The notes under the pieces are model-generated. The model made no database searches, was not told where the DNA came from, and saw only the letters and a list, made by a program, of their open reading frames with translations. Shown one piece after another: positions 36,313 through 45,143 of a stretch of DNA of 64,000 nucleotides. Positions within the stretch are counted from its first letter, which is position 1. Each line of letters starts with the position of its first letter. A program made the position numbers and the translations under genes. The DNA is from an uncultured Planktomarina sp. (GTDB taxonomy: Bacteria > Pseudomonadota > Alphaproteobacteria > Rhodobacterales > Rhodobacteraceae): contig CAJIZA010000001.1 of the NCBI GenBank assembly GCA_905181815.1, forward strand, positions 434,001 through 498,000. The letters run 5' to 3'.

Positions 36313-37064
36313 TCAATGCGCGGCGAGGATTGCCCGCAAACGCTGTGCTCTTTTTTGTGGAACTTGTGCCACGTCCACCCCAGTAAAGAGCAATGTGGTC
36401 CTCAGATCCGGGTCAATAGCCGCATGATCGCTTACTTTGCCGCCAAGAGCCAAATACGCCCGCAAAAGAGGTGGTAAATCGGTCACCCTAATATCCTTGT
36501 GATCGTCCAATGCCTGCGCCAATCGATAACCGCCGCGAAACACGGGGCGCCAACCTTCCAGTGCGATGTGGTTGTTAGGGCAAAGATAGCGAAAGGCCGC
36601 AGTATGCGCTTGCGGCTGCATGCCTGCAAAAGAACTGCATCCAAACAGAAACGATACATTGTTTTGATCGACCAGCTGCGTGACAGCGCCCCAGGCTAAG
36701 CGAAAATATCAGAATTTCCCTTTTGTGGATCAATCGCAAAACGCCCCAATTCCAGAACAGGCCCGTAAAATAAGACAGCGGCGCCAGATCAAAAAAACTG
36801 TGCCGAATACCCACGCACGGCGGCCGCGCCATTTGGAAAGGCACCAAGCCGAAAACACCCTAATATTACATTATTATCATTAGATTTAATGCAAAAATTT
36901 AAGTAACTATTATCCCAAATATCACCATCATGCCCCTGTATGTCACTGCGAAAAATCACACTGCGAAACCGCCAAACCTGCTGCAGGCTGCGATCAGATT
37001 GGCACAGCTCAACCTTGAGGTTACCGCGGGTAAAATTTTCGAAGTGAAGCTCTGCGCGCCCCAT
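36313..37064 (-). pseudogene. olsB: olsB-like ornithine N-acyltransferase, three frameshifts
   Basis: The pieces of an OlsB/GNAT hemolysin-family acyltransferase lie in three frames. From ATG 37064: MGRAELHFENFTRGNLKVEL onward to LGCFRLGAFPNGAAAVRGYS; then, after one extra T in a T7 run (about 36785-36791), FFDLAPLSYFTG; then, after a missing base near a GGGCC (about 36740), PVLELGRFAIDPQKGNSDIF; then, after a missing base in a T4 run (about 36714), LAWGAVTQLVDQNNVSFLFG through SSFAG to LPPLLRAYLALGGKVSDHA and the end. All conserved blocks are present, so decay is recent or the reads contain homopolymer errors. An intact protein would make lyso-ornithine lipid. Confidence 0.8.
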
Positions 37065-37169
37065 ATATATGACAATCCATCTGTAAAATAATGGTAGCAC
37101 AATATTGCCTAATGCGCTGGCACTCTACAGTTAAATGCGTATCATATGGCGAAACTATTCGGAGGCTTC

Positions 37170-37568
37170 ATGTCTATAATCGAAAAAACGGATCGGGAGT
37201 GGCAGGACATTCTGTCCCCACTGGCCTACAAGGTTACGCGCAAACATGGCACCGAGCGCGCCTTTAGCCACGACGATTTCCCAAAAGAGGAGGGTTACTT
37301 CGCCTGTGTGTGCTGCGGCACGCCCCTGTTTTTACAAGATGATAAATTCGACAGCGGTACGGGCTGGCCATCTTTTACGCAGCCCATGGCCGGAGCTCCA
37401 ATTGGAGAAAATATTGATAATTCGTGGTTTTCTACGCGGACAGAGGTGCATTGCGACACCTGCGCGGCGCATTTGGGCCATGTCTTCCCAGATGGGCCCG
37501 CGCCGACTGGACTTAGGTATTGTATGAACGGAGTTGCGCTCACATTTCACAGCGATGGAGCAGATTAA
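37170..37568 (+). CDS. msrB: peptide-methionine (R)-S-oxide reductase
   Basis: 132 residues from the ATG at 37170, which has GGAGG 4 nt upstream; 8 further codons are open upstream. Zinc ligands C46/C49 and C95/C98, GTGWPSF near 63-69, and the catalytic cysteine C118 in RYCMN. Repairs methionine-R-sulfoxide in the cytoplasm. The 3' end overlaps the convergent bamE by 4 bp. Confidence 0.95.
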   Translation: MSIIEKTDREWQDILSPLAYKVTRKHGTERAFSHDDFPKEEGYFACVCCGTPLFLQDDKFDSGTGWPSFTQPMAGAPIGENIDNSWFSTRTEVHCDTCAAHLGHVFPDGPAPTGLRYCMNGVALTFHSDGAD

Positions 37569-38014
37569 GGTTCGCTCAAAATGTCGCTGGCATCGAAGCG
37601 GCCGATGTTGCCAAGCAATTGCTGCAGGAAGGAAATCTCTTCCGTGCCACCATCGGTCACGCGCCGCGTCAGAGCCACAATCTCGCCATCCTTAAGACCG
37701 TAACGGCTGACGTTTGTCACAACCTCACCCAGATCCAACGCTACGGCCACAATATTACGGGAAATGGGCTTGGGCGGGTTCATGCCATAATGCAGCCAGC
37801 GGCTTGAAATATAATAGAGGTGGCCTGTTTGTGTGTCGGAAATAGTGGGAACGCCCAGAGTTTCCTCTGCCGTTTCGCGCGTATCCACGCCAACCACAAG
37901 ATTCGCCAACTGGGCGTCGGACGGCGTGTAGCCATGATTGCGGTAGACCGACGTGCACGATATGGCCGCAAAAAGACAGAACCCAACCAAAATGGTATTT
38001 GTTTTATTTAGCAT
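37565..38014 (-). CDS. bamE: outer-membrane assembly lipoprotein BamE (SmpA/OmlA)
   Basis: 149 residues from the ATG at 38014 (MLNKTNTILVGFCLFAAISC), a lipoprotein signal with the lipobox AISC and cysteine at 20. The mature part has the SmpA/OmlA fold: HGYTPSDAQLANLVVGVDTR near 27-46, ETLGVPTISDT near 51-61, YYISSRW near 67-73. Subunit of the beta-barrel assembly machinery. Divergent from yceD with an 88-bp gap. Confidence 0.9.
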   Translation of the reverse strand: MLNKTNTILVGFCLFAAISCTSVYRNHGYTPSDAQLANLVVGVDTRETAEETLGVPTISDTQTGHLYYISSRWLHYGMNPPKPISRNIVAVALDLGEVVTNVSRYGLKDGEIVALTRRVTDGGTEEISFLQQLLGNIGRFDASDILSEP

Positions 38015-38102
38015 GAGTGTCCCTGTTGTCTTGCGAGAGTCGCGCTCGCCAATTATGTATATGCTAGCGAAGCCTAAATATGAATTCAAGAATGGAGCGC
38101 AG

Positions 38103-38645
38103 ATGCGGCCGAACCAAGCTCACCCACGTCTCGAGTTGAAACACCTGGTTCAAAACAGAGGCGTCAACTTCGACCTGACGCTTTCAGAGGCGGATATTTC
38201 CGAGATTATCGAGCAATTGAATCTGCTTAGCCTGCGAAAAATAAAATTTTCAGGAACAGTTCTGCCCATCGGAAACGGCGATTGGGGGCTGTCGGGAGAG
38301 TTGGGCGCCACGGTGGAGCAGGCTTGCAGCCTGACCCTCGCCCCAGTGCGAAGCCGCATAAACACGCCCGTTATCCGCAATTTTCGTAAATCTCCGATCA
38401 CCTTGAGCCATTCGGGTCCTGAGCATGAAATTCCAGAGGATGACAGTGAAGAACAACTGGAAGATGTAATTGATCTCGCACGGGTGCTTTGTGAAGCACT
38501 GTCGCTTGCCTTGCCTGACTATCCCCGCGCAGAAGGCGCCGAGCTCAAAAGTGCCGAATTCGCCCCGCCCGGTGTGACGCCACTGACCGATGAGGCGGCC
38601 AGGCCCTTCTCCATACTAGCAGGTTTGAAGGATAAACTCCAGTAA
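38103..38645 (+). CDS. yceD: YceD/DUF177 family protein
   Basis: 180 residues from the ATG at 38103 (GGAG 6 nt upstream); the frame stays open further upstream, over bamE. DUF177 pattern: CSLTLAPVRSRINTPVIRNF in the middle, an acidic stretch EIPEDDSEEQLEDVIDLARV, and PDYPRAEG near the end. It sits before rpmF, the standard position. Implicated with 23S rRNA metabolism in other bacteria. Confidence 0.88.
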   Translation: MRPNQAHPRLELKHLVQNRGVNFDLTLSEADISEIIEQLNLLSLRKIKFSGTVLPIGNGDWGLSGELGATVEQACSLTLAPVRSRINTPVIRNFRKSPITLSHSGPEHEIPEDDSEEQLEDVIDLARVLCEALSLALPDYPRAEGAELKSAEFAPPGVTPLTDEAARPFSILAGLKDKLQ

Positions 38646-38680
38646 CTGCATGATGAAACAGAGGTTTGCAGAGTTTTTTT
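38646..38680 (+). terminator. possible weak terminator after yceD
   Basis: CTGCA (38646-38650) pairs with TGCAG (38667-38671) around a 16-nt loop, followed by seven T. The stem is short, so read-through into rpmF would be common. The remainder of the 208-bp gap carries the probable rpmF promoter. Confidence 0.35.
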
Positions 38681-38790
38681 GAAAAATCGCAGGAAATATA
38701 TGGGAACTGCGCCGTTTGGGGCTTGAAATAATACTCAATCCAAGTAATTAAGCGCCAATTAAGGTGCCGAGCTGGGCTCTGTGCTTTTGT

Positions 38791-38820
38791 TTGGCAGCGA
38801 CGCGCCAAATTCAGTATTAA
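38791..38820 (+). promoter_or_regulatory. putative promoter of rpmF-plsX-fabH
   Basis: TTGGCA (38791-38796) and TATTAA (38815-38820) with 18-bp spacing, 33 bp before the rpmF start. The match to sigma-70 is moderate. Confidence 0.45.
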
Positions 38821-38853
38821 CAGGGCGTAACGCCCCTAGCTCGAGGTTGTGAC

Positions 38854-39060
38854 ATGGCTGTCCCAAAAAGTAAGATTACACGGAGCCGTCGTGGCATGCG
38901 ACGCTCACACGACGCACTTGTTGCGGCAAACCCAAATGAATGCACAAACTGCGGTGAGCTTAAACGCCCCCATCACGTTTGCGCATCTTGCGGTCACTAT
39001 GATGATCGCGAAGTGATTGCGACAAATGAGGAAGTAGATCTCGACGAAGACGCGGCATAA
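38854..39060 (+). CDS. rpmF: 50S ribosomal protein L32
   Basis: 68 residues: [20 protein letters not shown] is the L32 start, and the zinc-type CxxC pairs CTNC and CASC follow (about 29-48). GAGG precedes the ATG. Part of the conserved yceD-rpmF-plsX-fabH order. Confidence 0.97.
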   Translation: MAVPKSKITRSRRGMRRSHDALVAANPNECTNCGELKRPHHVCASCGHYDDREVIATNEEVDLDEDAA

Positions 39061-39089
39061 GCGCCCGTATTCAAAGGGAATACATCTCA

Positions 39090-40175
39090 ATGACGGACAC
39101 CCAGACCATCGATGACGGAACCAACGCAAATGTTGTCGTATCCGTTGATGCAATGGGGGGAGACAAAGGGCCCAGTGCGATTGTGGCCGGTCTTTTGCGC
39201 GCGGTGCACACATATTCTAACATTCGGTTTCTGGTGCATGGCCCTGAATCTTTACTGGCGCCTCTGATTATTAAGCACAATCTCGAAGAGTGCTGCACCA
39301 TAGTGCATGCTGAGCGCACTGTTTCTATGGATGATAAACCAAGCCAAGTTTTGCGCCATGGCAAGGACACCTCTATGTGGTCAGCCGTTACTTCGGTAAA
39401 AGATCAAGACGCCGATGCCTGTGTCTCTTGCGGCAACACGGGTGCATTGATGGCCATTTCGATGGTGCGCCTGCGCAAGTTAGCAGGTATCAACAGGCCC
39501 GCGATTGCTATACTTTGGCCGTCTTCCGGACCGAACGGATCCAATGTGATGCTCGATGTGGGCGCAGATGTGCGTGCTGATGAAAACGATTTGTTACAAT
39601 TTGCCCTGATGGGCGCGTCTTACTCACGCAATGGTTTTGCTGTGAGACGGCCAAGGGTTGGGCTGCTGAACGTTGGCACGGAAGAGCACAAGGGCCGCGC
39701 CGAGCTAAAAGCTGCGCATGACTTGATTAAAAAGTCGGCCGAAACCGGACAATTCGAATTCGTGGGTTTTGTCGAGGGTGGAGATATCCCATCGGACCGA
39801 GTCGATGTAATCGTAACCGACGGGTTTACGGGCAATGTTGCGCTGAAAACCGCCGAAGGCACCGCGGGCTTCATCGGCACAGCCCTGCGTCAATCCTTTG
39901 AACATAATTTGCTCGCCAAACTCTCTGCGATCCTAGCCTATGGTCCGCTAAGCCGCCTCAAACGCACCACAGACCCGCGCAGGGTCAATGGCGGGGTGTT
40001 CTTGGGGCTCAATGGCACGGTGGTAAAATCCCATGGAGCGGCAGACGCAACAGGAGTTGCAGCGGCGGTTGGCCTAGCCTATCGTCTAGGTTCAGCAAAG
40101 TTTAGTACCAAGCTCGCCGCGCGCGTAGCTTCGGTCAAAGGGTTCGCAGAGGACCGCGAAGAAGGTGGGAACTAA
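39090..40175 (+). CDS. plsX: phosphate acyltransferase PlsX
   Basis: 361 residues. Signature blocks VSVDAMGGDKGP near 17-28, SCGNTGALMA near 112-121, LLNVGTEEHKG near 191-201 and VTDGFTGNVALKTAEGT near 237-253. Makes acyl-phosphate from acyl-ACP for phospholipid synthesis. Two bases separate it from fabH. Confidence 0.96.
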   Translation: MTDTQTIDDGTNANVVVSVDAMGGDKGPSAIVAGLLRAVHTYSNIRFLVHGPESLLAPLIIKHNLEECCTIVHAERTVSMDDKPSQVLRHGKDTSMWSAVTSVKDQDADACVSCGNTGALMAISMVRLRKLAGINRPAIAILWPSSGPNGSNVMLDVGADVRADENDLLQFALMGASYSRNGFAVRRPRVGLLNVGTEEHKGRAELKAAHDLIKKSAETGQFEFVGFVEGGDIPSDRVDVIVTDGFTGNVALKTAEGTAGFIGTALRQSFEHNLLAKLSAILAYGPLSRLKRTTDPRRVNGGVFLGLNGTVVKSHGAADATGVAAAVGLAYRLGSAKFSTKLAARVASVKGFAEDREEGGN

Positions 40176-40177
40176 CG

Positions 40178-41141
40178 ATGCGCAGAGCAGTTGTTGAATC
40201 CGTTGGCCACTACCTGCCCAAACGCGTGATGGAAAATTCCGAATTTGAAGCAACGCTGGACACCAATGACGCCTGGATCCGCAGTCGAACGGGCATCGAA
40301 CGCCGCCATTTCGCCGCTGAAGGGGAAACGACCTCCGATATGGGAATCAAAGCCGCAAAAGCGGCTTTGGCCAATGCAGGATGCAGCGTCGAGGACGTCG
40401 ATGCAATTATTTTAGCGACCTCAACCGCCGATCTGACATTCCCCTCCGCCGCCACAATGGTGCAGCATGGGCTTGGCATGAACCACGGGTTCGCCTTTGA
40501 CGTGCAAGCGGTCTGCGCAGGATTTTTGTTTGCCCTTGAACACCGCAAATTCCATGATTTCCAGCGGCCAGGCTAATCGCATTTTGGTCATCGGCGCGGA
40601 GACATTCTCAAAATTGATGGATTGGACCGATCGGGGGACCTGCGTCTTATTTGGCGATGGAGCTGGCGCCATGTTAATTGCCGCACAGAAGGATGAAACC
40701 TCTGATCGCGGAATTCTAGCCACAGCATTGCGCTCAGATGGGCGCTATAAAGACATTCTTTACGTCGATGGCGGTGTATCAATGCAAACCACCGGGCATC
40801 TGCGCATGCAGGGCAAAGAAGTTTTTCGTCATGCGGTCGAGAAGCTCTCGAACACGGCGCTTGAGGCTATTGAAGCGGCCGGTCTTACCACGGACGATGT
40901 GGATTGGATCGTACCACATCAGGCCAACAAACGCATTTTAGAAGGAATGTCCAAACGCCTCAAAGTCCCCATGGACCGAGTCGTTATGACCGTGAACAAC
41001 CATGGCAATACCTCTGCTGCCTCTATTCCTCTTGCAATGGCAGTGGCCGCCCAGGATAAACGCATCAAAAAAGGCGATATTGTGGTCACAGGCGCAATTG
41101 GCGGCGGTCTGGCCTGGGGAACTGCGGTTATTCGCTGGTAA
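40178..41141 (+). pseudogene. fabH: fabH (KAS III) with a single-base frameshift
   Basis: Beta-ketoacyl-ACP synthase III, starting fatty acid chains from acetyl-CoA. The first frame (40178-40576) gives the N-terminus and the active-site cysteine C113 (VQAVCAGFLFAL), then runs off into unrelated residues. The second frame continues NTANSMISSGQANRILVIGA and carries WIVPHQANKR (His) and VNNHGNTSAAS (Asn). Removing one T of the CTTG at 40535-40538 restores a full-length protein with the Cys-His-Asn triad. All catalytic residues remain, so a sequencing indel is as likely as real inactivation. Confidence 0.85.
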
Positions 41142-41165
41142 ATGACCTCGAATCAGGACTTTTAG

Positions 41166-41193
41166 TTGCCAAGATTTTTTATCTCTCTATAAA
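41166..41193 (+). promoter_or_regulatory. promoter of ihfA
   Basis: TTGCCA (41166-41171) and TATAAA (41188-41193) with 16-bp spacing, 28 bp upstream of ihfA, whose leader carries AAGGGGG. A good sigma-70 match; it lets ihfA be transcribed separately from the fab operon. Confidence 0.65.
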
Positions 41194-41221
41194 TACAGAG
41201 TAGTAACAAGGGGGAACGAAA

Positions 41222-41524
41222 ATGGCGTCGAACACACTCACACGAATGGATCTCAGTGAAGCGGTTTTCCGCGAAGTTGGATTGTCTCGCAATGAATCAG
41301 CAGACCTGGTTGAATCTGTTTTGAAGCATGTTTCAGACGCATTGGTCGCTGGCGAGTCTGTAAAAATTTCATCTTTTGGCACGTTTGGAATTCGCGATAA
41401 ATCTGCGCGTATTGGCCGCAATCCAAAAACTGGTGAAGAGGCCCCTATTACTCCGCGCAGGGTTTTGACCTTCCGTCCCTCACATTTGATGAAAGACCAG
41501 GTTGCCAAAGGCAACAAAGGGTAA
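41222..41524 (+). CDS. ihfA: integration host factor subunit alpha
   Basis: 100 residues of the HU/IHF family. It begins with the IHF-alpha-type [18 protein letters not shown] and has the DNA-intercalating beta-arm with [21 protein letters not shown] near 67-87, including the conserved proline. DNA-bending nucleoid protein. Located after fabH and before the MerR gene, the usual alphaproteobacterial order. Confidence 0.95.
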   Translation: MASNTLTRMDLSEAVFREVGLSRNESADLVESVLKHVSDALVAGESVKISSFGTFGIRDKSARIGRNPKTGEEAPITPRRVLTFRPSHLMKDQVAKGNKG

Positions 41525-41529
41525 TCATC

Positions 41530-42222
41530 GTGGCCAAATCGCTGGATGCGTTCAGAACCATAAGCGAAGTTGCGACATGGCTTGGAACACAGGCGCATGT
41601 TCTGCGATTTTGGGAAAGCAAATTTGACGCCGTCGCCCCCGTGCAGCGCAAAGGGGGGCGACGATATTATCGCTTGGAAGATATGCTCTTGCTGGGGGGG
41701 ATAAAATTCTTACTCCATGGCCAGGGCATGACCATCAAAGCCGTGCAAAACCTCCTGAAAAAAGAGGGTGTGGCGCATGTGCAAAGCTTCTCGCCCGCCA
41801 TCAAGAGCGAGACACAACAGACAGATCCGATCCCCAAGGCCGGCCTTACAATAGCACCACCACCGACAGAAAATGTGGTTGACCTACAATTTGATCCGGT
41901 GACACGGAGCCGATCTGTCATACCTAGCGCGCGTGAAGAGCGGGGTAAGTACGACAATCAGCTGCTGTTATTTCCAGAATTGGCTGACGAGACGCCGCCA
42001 TCGGGTACAAGAGTGACGCCGATGCGCCCCAATCCTGCCTCCGTGAATGCCTTGGGCATAGATTTGCCGACCAAGGATCCAGAGCTCACCAGTTTCCCGT
42101 GCACAGCTGGGCTGATAACTCAAGCCCTTCAACTTTCTACTGACACACGACGCGCCGCCCTGCGATCGTTACCGGAGATTGTCGACAAATTGCGCGCCTT
42201 GCAGGCAAAAATGAGTGCATAA
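41530..42222 (+). CDS. MerR-family transcriptional regulator
   Basis: 230 residues starting at a GTG (AAAGGG 8 nt upstream). The MerR helix-turn-helix covers about 8-75: [20 protein letters not shown], then [30 protein letters not shown]. The long C-terminal part is low in conservation and has no metal-binding cysteines, so it is not a MerR metal sensor. The ihfA-merR-tRNA-Pro arrangement is common in Rhodobacteraceae (recalled). Target unknown. Confidence 0.9.
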   Translation: MAKSLDAFRTISEVATWLGTQAHVLRFWESKFDAVAPVQRKGGRRYYRLEDMLLLGGIKFLLHGQGMTIKAVQNLLKKEGVAHVQSFSPAIKSETQQTDPIPKAGLTIAPPPTENVVDLQFDPVTRSRSVIPSAREERGKYDNQLLLFPELADETPPSGTRVTPMRPNPASVNALGIDLPTKDPELTSFPCTAGLITQALQLSTDTRRAALRSLPEIVDKLRALQAKMSA

Positions 42223-42284
42223 GTGAAATTCGAGCACATAATAGGCTTGCTCCCGTCGCCGGGATTGATATACGGCCTAAAGTT

Positions 42285-42361
42285 CGGGCTATGGCGCAGC
42301 CTGGTAGCGCGTCCGTCTGGGGGACGGAAGGTCGCAGGTTCGAGTCCTGCTAGCCCGACCA
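42285..42361 (+). tRNA. tRNA-Pro(GGG)
   Basis: 77 nt with encoded CCA. Acceptor CGGGCTA/TAGCCCG (7 bp, perfect), anticodon stem TCCGT/ACGGA with loop CTGGGGG giving anticodon GGG, T-loop GTTCGAGTC. Discriminator A. No integrase or target-site duplication at its 3' end. Confidence 0.97.
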
Positions 42362-42368
42362 ATAAATA

Positions 42369-42400
42369 ACCGCCCTGCCCCATGGCATGGGCGGTTTTTT
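42369..42400 (+). terminator. terminator after tRNA-Pro
   Basis: ACCGCCC...GGGCGGT stem with an inner GCC/GGC pairing around CCAT, followed by six T. It ends the tRNA transcript just before dcd. Confidence 0.8.
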
Positions 42401-42418
42401 GAACTTAAGAGGACCTCA

Positions 42419-43492
42419 ATGCGCCAAGGTGTCATCCCAAGCCATATGATTGAAACTATGGTTGCTCAGGGCCAGATTTCGATTTCCGAACCGCTGCAAG
42501 GCGATCAGGTGCAACCAGCCTCACTGGATCTGCGTTTGGGAAACACCGCCTACCGGGTCAGAGCATCCTTTCTCGCTGGACAGACTGCAACAGTCGCAAA
42601 GCGGTTGCGCGAATTTGAAATGCATAGAATTGACATATCAAAGGGCGCCGTCTTGGAAAAGGGCTGTGTTTATCTCGTGCCGCTTATGGAAGGGCTCAAC
42701 CTGCCGCCAGACATAGAGGCCGTCGCAAATGCAAAATCCTCGACCGGACGATTGGATCTTTTGACACGAACCATCACCGATCACGGCAAAGAGTTTGACC
42801 GCATTGTCAAAGGCTATAGCGGACCGCTGTATGCTGAAATTTGCCCCCGCTCCTTTTCAGTTCTGGTGCGGCCCGGCATGCGCCTCAATCAGATTCGCTT
42901 TCGCGTGGGTCATGCGGTGTTAAGCGATGATGCGCTCACAAAGTTGCATGCGCAAACGCCGTTGGTCTCGGGCGAGGCTGTGATCCAGGATGGGCTTGGT
43001 TTTTCTGTTGACCTCAGCGCCAGTCGCAACGGCTTGGTTGGGTATCGTGCCAAACCACATACTGGCGTGATCGATCTTGGAAAAATTGGTGCCTATGATC
43101 CGGCTGATTTTTGGGAAGAAATTCGTACGGAGGATCAGCAGATTATACTAGATCCGGGCGCGTTCTACATTTTGGTGAGCCAGGAGGCCGTGACAATTCC
43201 GCCTGAATTTGCCGCTGAAATGGCCCCCTATTTGGCCATGGTCGGCGAATTTCGCGTGCATTACGCGGGTTTTTTTGACCCTGGATTCGGCCATGCCGCA
43301 GCCAATGGGCAGGGCAGCAGAGGCGTTCTAGAAGTCCGCTGCCATGAGGCGCCCTTTGTCTTGGAACATAGTCAAGTTGTTGGACGTTTGGTCTATGAGG
43401 CGATGCTTGAGACACCCAGCCAGCTTTACGGTCGCGAAATCGCATCAAACTACCAAGGGCAAGGGCTAAAACTGTCCAAACATTTTAAGTAG
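42419..43492 (+). CDS. dcd: dCTP deaminase, long (two-domain) form
   Basis: 357 residues, about twice the length of E. coli Dcd. The N-terminal half carries the dCTP deaminase/dUTPase motifs (QPASLDLRLGNTAYRV near 32-47, NAKSSTGRLDLLTRTITDHG near 102-121) and the C-terminal half repeats the fold (IILDPGAFYILVSQEAVTIP near 241-260, FDPGFGHA near 281-288). Supplies dUMP precursor from dCTP. AGAGG precedes the ATG. This long type is typical of alphaproteobacteria. Confidence 0.9.
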   Translation: MRQGVIPSHMIETMVAQGQISISEPLQGDQVQPASLDLRLGNTAYRVRASFLAGQTATVAKRLREFEMHRIDISKGAVLEKGCVYLVPLMEGLNLPPDIEAVANAKSSTGRLDLLTRTITDHGKEFDRIVKGYSGPLYAEICPRSFSVLVRPGMRLNQIRFRVGHAVLSDDALTKLHAQTPLVSGEAVIQDGLGFSVDLSASRNGLVGYRAKPHTGVIDLGKIGAYDPADFWEEIRTEDQQIILDPGAFYILVSQEAVTIPPEFAAEMAPYLAMVGEFRVHYAGFFDPGFGHAAANGQGSRGVLEVRCHEAPFVLEHSQVVGRLVYEAMLETPSQLYGREIASNYQGQGLKLSKHFK

Positions 43493-43525
43493 CCAGCCGC
43501 GGCGTCTTGGCTCGGCAGAGCGAGT

Positions 43526-43684
43526 TCAGAACCATCCCATTCGCTCGGCAGTATTCGCGCTGTATTTCAAGCGCTGTTGCTGTTCGGCAGAAAGATCTTT
43601 GTCCTAGGGCTTTTTGCGCCCGTTCGTGGCAGCAGCAATGCCTTGGTTGAAACCAAGCGTCACCAAACGACGAATGACAATTCG
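43526..43684 (-). pseudogene. decayed small ORF with in-frame amber codon, downstream of scpB
   Basis: On the minus strand one frame reads RIVIRRLVTLGFNQGIAAAT NGRKKP, then TAG (43604-43606), then DKDLSAEQQQRLKYSANTAE RMGWF and stop. The composition (basic/hydrophobic start, GRKKP, then an amphipathic Q/R/K helix) looks like one small protein, and the frame before it is closed by a TAA with no good start codon. It is probably a remnant. The tat genes that often follow scpB in this family are not here. Otherwise nothing is seen in 43493-43708. Confidence 0.35.
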
Positions 43685-43708
43685 TTAATGAACATATTAA
43701 TATAACGG

Positions 43709-44365
43709 TCAATCCTCAGGCTCCTCAATTGCATCATCAAATAAATTCTCTTGTAAATCTGCATCCGTTTGCGGCTCAGGTAAAGCCTCCACACCTGGTG
43801 CGGGGCGATTTTCAAGCAATCCAGCCGCCCGCAACTCTTTAAGACCCGGCAAATCGCGGGCGCTTTCCAATCCAAAATGATCGAGAAAAGACTCTGTCAC
43901 CACAAATGTGACGGGACGACCGGGCGTCTGGCGCCGGCGGCCAATTTTGATCCACTCCAATTCGATCAGCTGATCCACCGTACCGCGGCTCACAGCAACC
44001 CCTCGGATTTCCTCAATTTCTGCGCGGGTCACCGGTTGATGATAGGCAACAATAGCCAAAGTTTCGATTGCGGCCCGCGATAGTTTTCGTGTTTCCACAG
44101 TCTGGCGCTGCATCAAAAAACCCAGATCAGGCGCGGTGCGAATGGCCCAAGCATCCTGAACCTTCACAACACTGACACCGCGGCCTTCATAACGCTTTTG
44201 TATATTATGCACGGCTATGAGCGGGTCACATCCATGCGGCATCCGCCCGGCCATTTCACGCAATGAAACCAGCTCTGCGGATGCAAATAGAATGGCCTCG
44301 ACCATGCGCTCTTGTTCGGCCATGGGCGGCGCTTCGAACAGGCTTTCTTCTTGCAGGTCATCCAT
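43709..44365 (-). CDS. scpB: segregation and condensation protein B
   Basis: 218 residues from the ATG at 44365, overlapping scpA by 8 bp; the frame is open upstream but inside scpA. ScpB winged-helix pairs: MVEAILFASAELVSLREMAG near 21-40 and LSRAAIETLAIVAYHQPVTR near 94-113, RGVAVSRGTVDQLIELEWIK near 120-139, GRPVTFVVTESFLDHFGL near 148-165. Partner of ScpA and SMC in chromosome condensation. Confidence 0.93.
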   Translation of the reverse strand: MDDLQEESLFEAPPMAEQERMVEAILFASAELVSLREMAGRMPHGCDPLIAVHNIQKRYEGRGVSVVKVQDAWAIRTAPDLGFLMQRQTVETRKLSRAAIETLAIVAYHQPVTRAEIEEIRGVAVSRGTVDQLIELEWIKIGRRRQTPGRPVTFVVTESFLDHFGLESARDLPGLKELRAAGLLENRPAPGVEALPEPQTDADLQENLFDDAIEEPED

Positions 44366-45143
44366 CGCGTTCGGCCCTTTTAATCTGAATAGATGAGAAA
44401 ATTTCATCCTGCCGTATGACGATCTTTCCTTCTTTAGCCAGCTCCAAAGAGGCCGCAAAAGTTGACGCCGTGGCGGATCGCCGTTTTTTAGGATCATCAG
44501 TCCAGCCATCGGGCAGATAGGAGAGAATATCCGTCCAATGGCCCGAAAAGCCAATCAGCCCCCGCATGCGCTGTAGGGCTTGTTCCATGGTAAACACAGA
44601 GTCGCGGTCCATCACAAAGGGACGGAAATCATCGCGCGTGCGAATGCGCGCATAGCCCTGCATCAAATCCAAGAGATTGGCCGAGTAATTGACAGTCTTT
44701 CGGCGTGTCACATCCTCCGTCACCCCGCGCACAAAACGATCGCGCCCCAAGCGATCCCCCGCCATCAACTTCGCAGCCGCATCGCGCATCGCTTGCAGCC
44801 GCTCGAGTTGAAACGCCAAATGCGCAGCCAGCTCATCGCCCGTTGGGCCGGCTATGGCTGGATCCGGTGGCAACAGCAGTCGCGATTTCAAAAAGGCCAG
44901 CCAGGCGGCCATAACCAGATAATCAGCAGCCAATTCAATGCGCAATTCGCGCGCCTTTTCAATGAAACCAAGATATTGAACCGCCAGATCCAGAACAGAA
45001 ATTTTGCGTAGATCTACCTTCTGCGAGCGCGACAGTGCCAAAAGCAAATCCAATGGCCCTTCGAACCCATCGACATCAACGATAAGCGTCTCCGCCACCA
45101 CGCGTTCCGCAACAGCTTGATGGTCAAATAATTCTTCTTGCAT
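44358..45143 (-). CDS. scpA: segregation and condensation protein A
   Basis: 261 residues from the ATG at 45143, which shares a base with the nagZ stop. The ScpA pattern DGFEGPLDLLLALSRSQKVDLRKIS (about 23-47) and YLVMAAWLAFLKSRLLLP near 75-92 are diagnostic; the C-terminal winged helix ends near the scpB overlap. Kleisin subunit bridging SMC heads. Confidence 0.94.
   Translation of the reverse strand: MQEELFDHQAVAERVVAETLIVDVDGFEGPLDLLLALSRSQKVDLRKISVLDLAVQYLGFIEKARELRIELAADYLVMAAWLAFLKSRLLLPPDPAIAGPTGDELAAHLAFQLERLQAMRDAAAKLMAGDRLGRDRFVRGVTEDVTRRKTVNYSANLLDLMQGYARIRTRDDFRPFVMDRDSVFTMEQALQRMRGLIGFSGHWTDILSYLPDGWTDDPKKRRSATASTFAASLELAKEGKIVIRQDEIFSSIQIKRAERDG

Noticed and set aside
40535-40540. 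Programmed +1 frameshift in fabH
   Set aside because: CUU GAA has no adjacent stop codon and no clear upstream Shine-Dalgarno stimulator as in prfB; an indel is more likely.
42285-42361. tRNA-Pro as an integration site
   Set aside because: No integrase, no repeat of the tRNA 3' end and no foreign genes around.
43604-43606. TAG as a pyrrolysine codon, suggested by the MttB homologue
   Set aside because: The MttB gene itself has no amber codon and no pyl genes are visible; a nonsense mutation is simpler.
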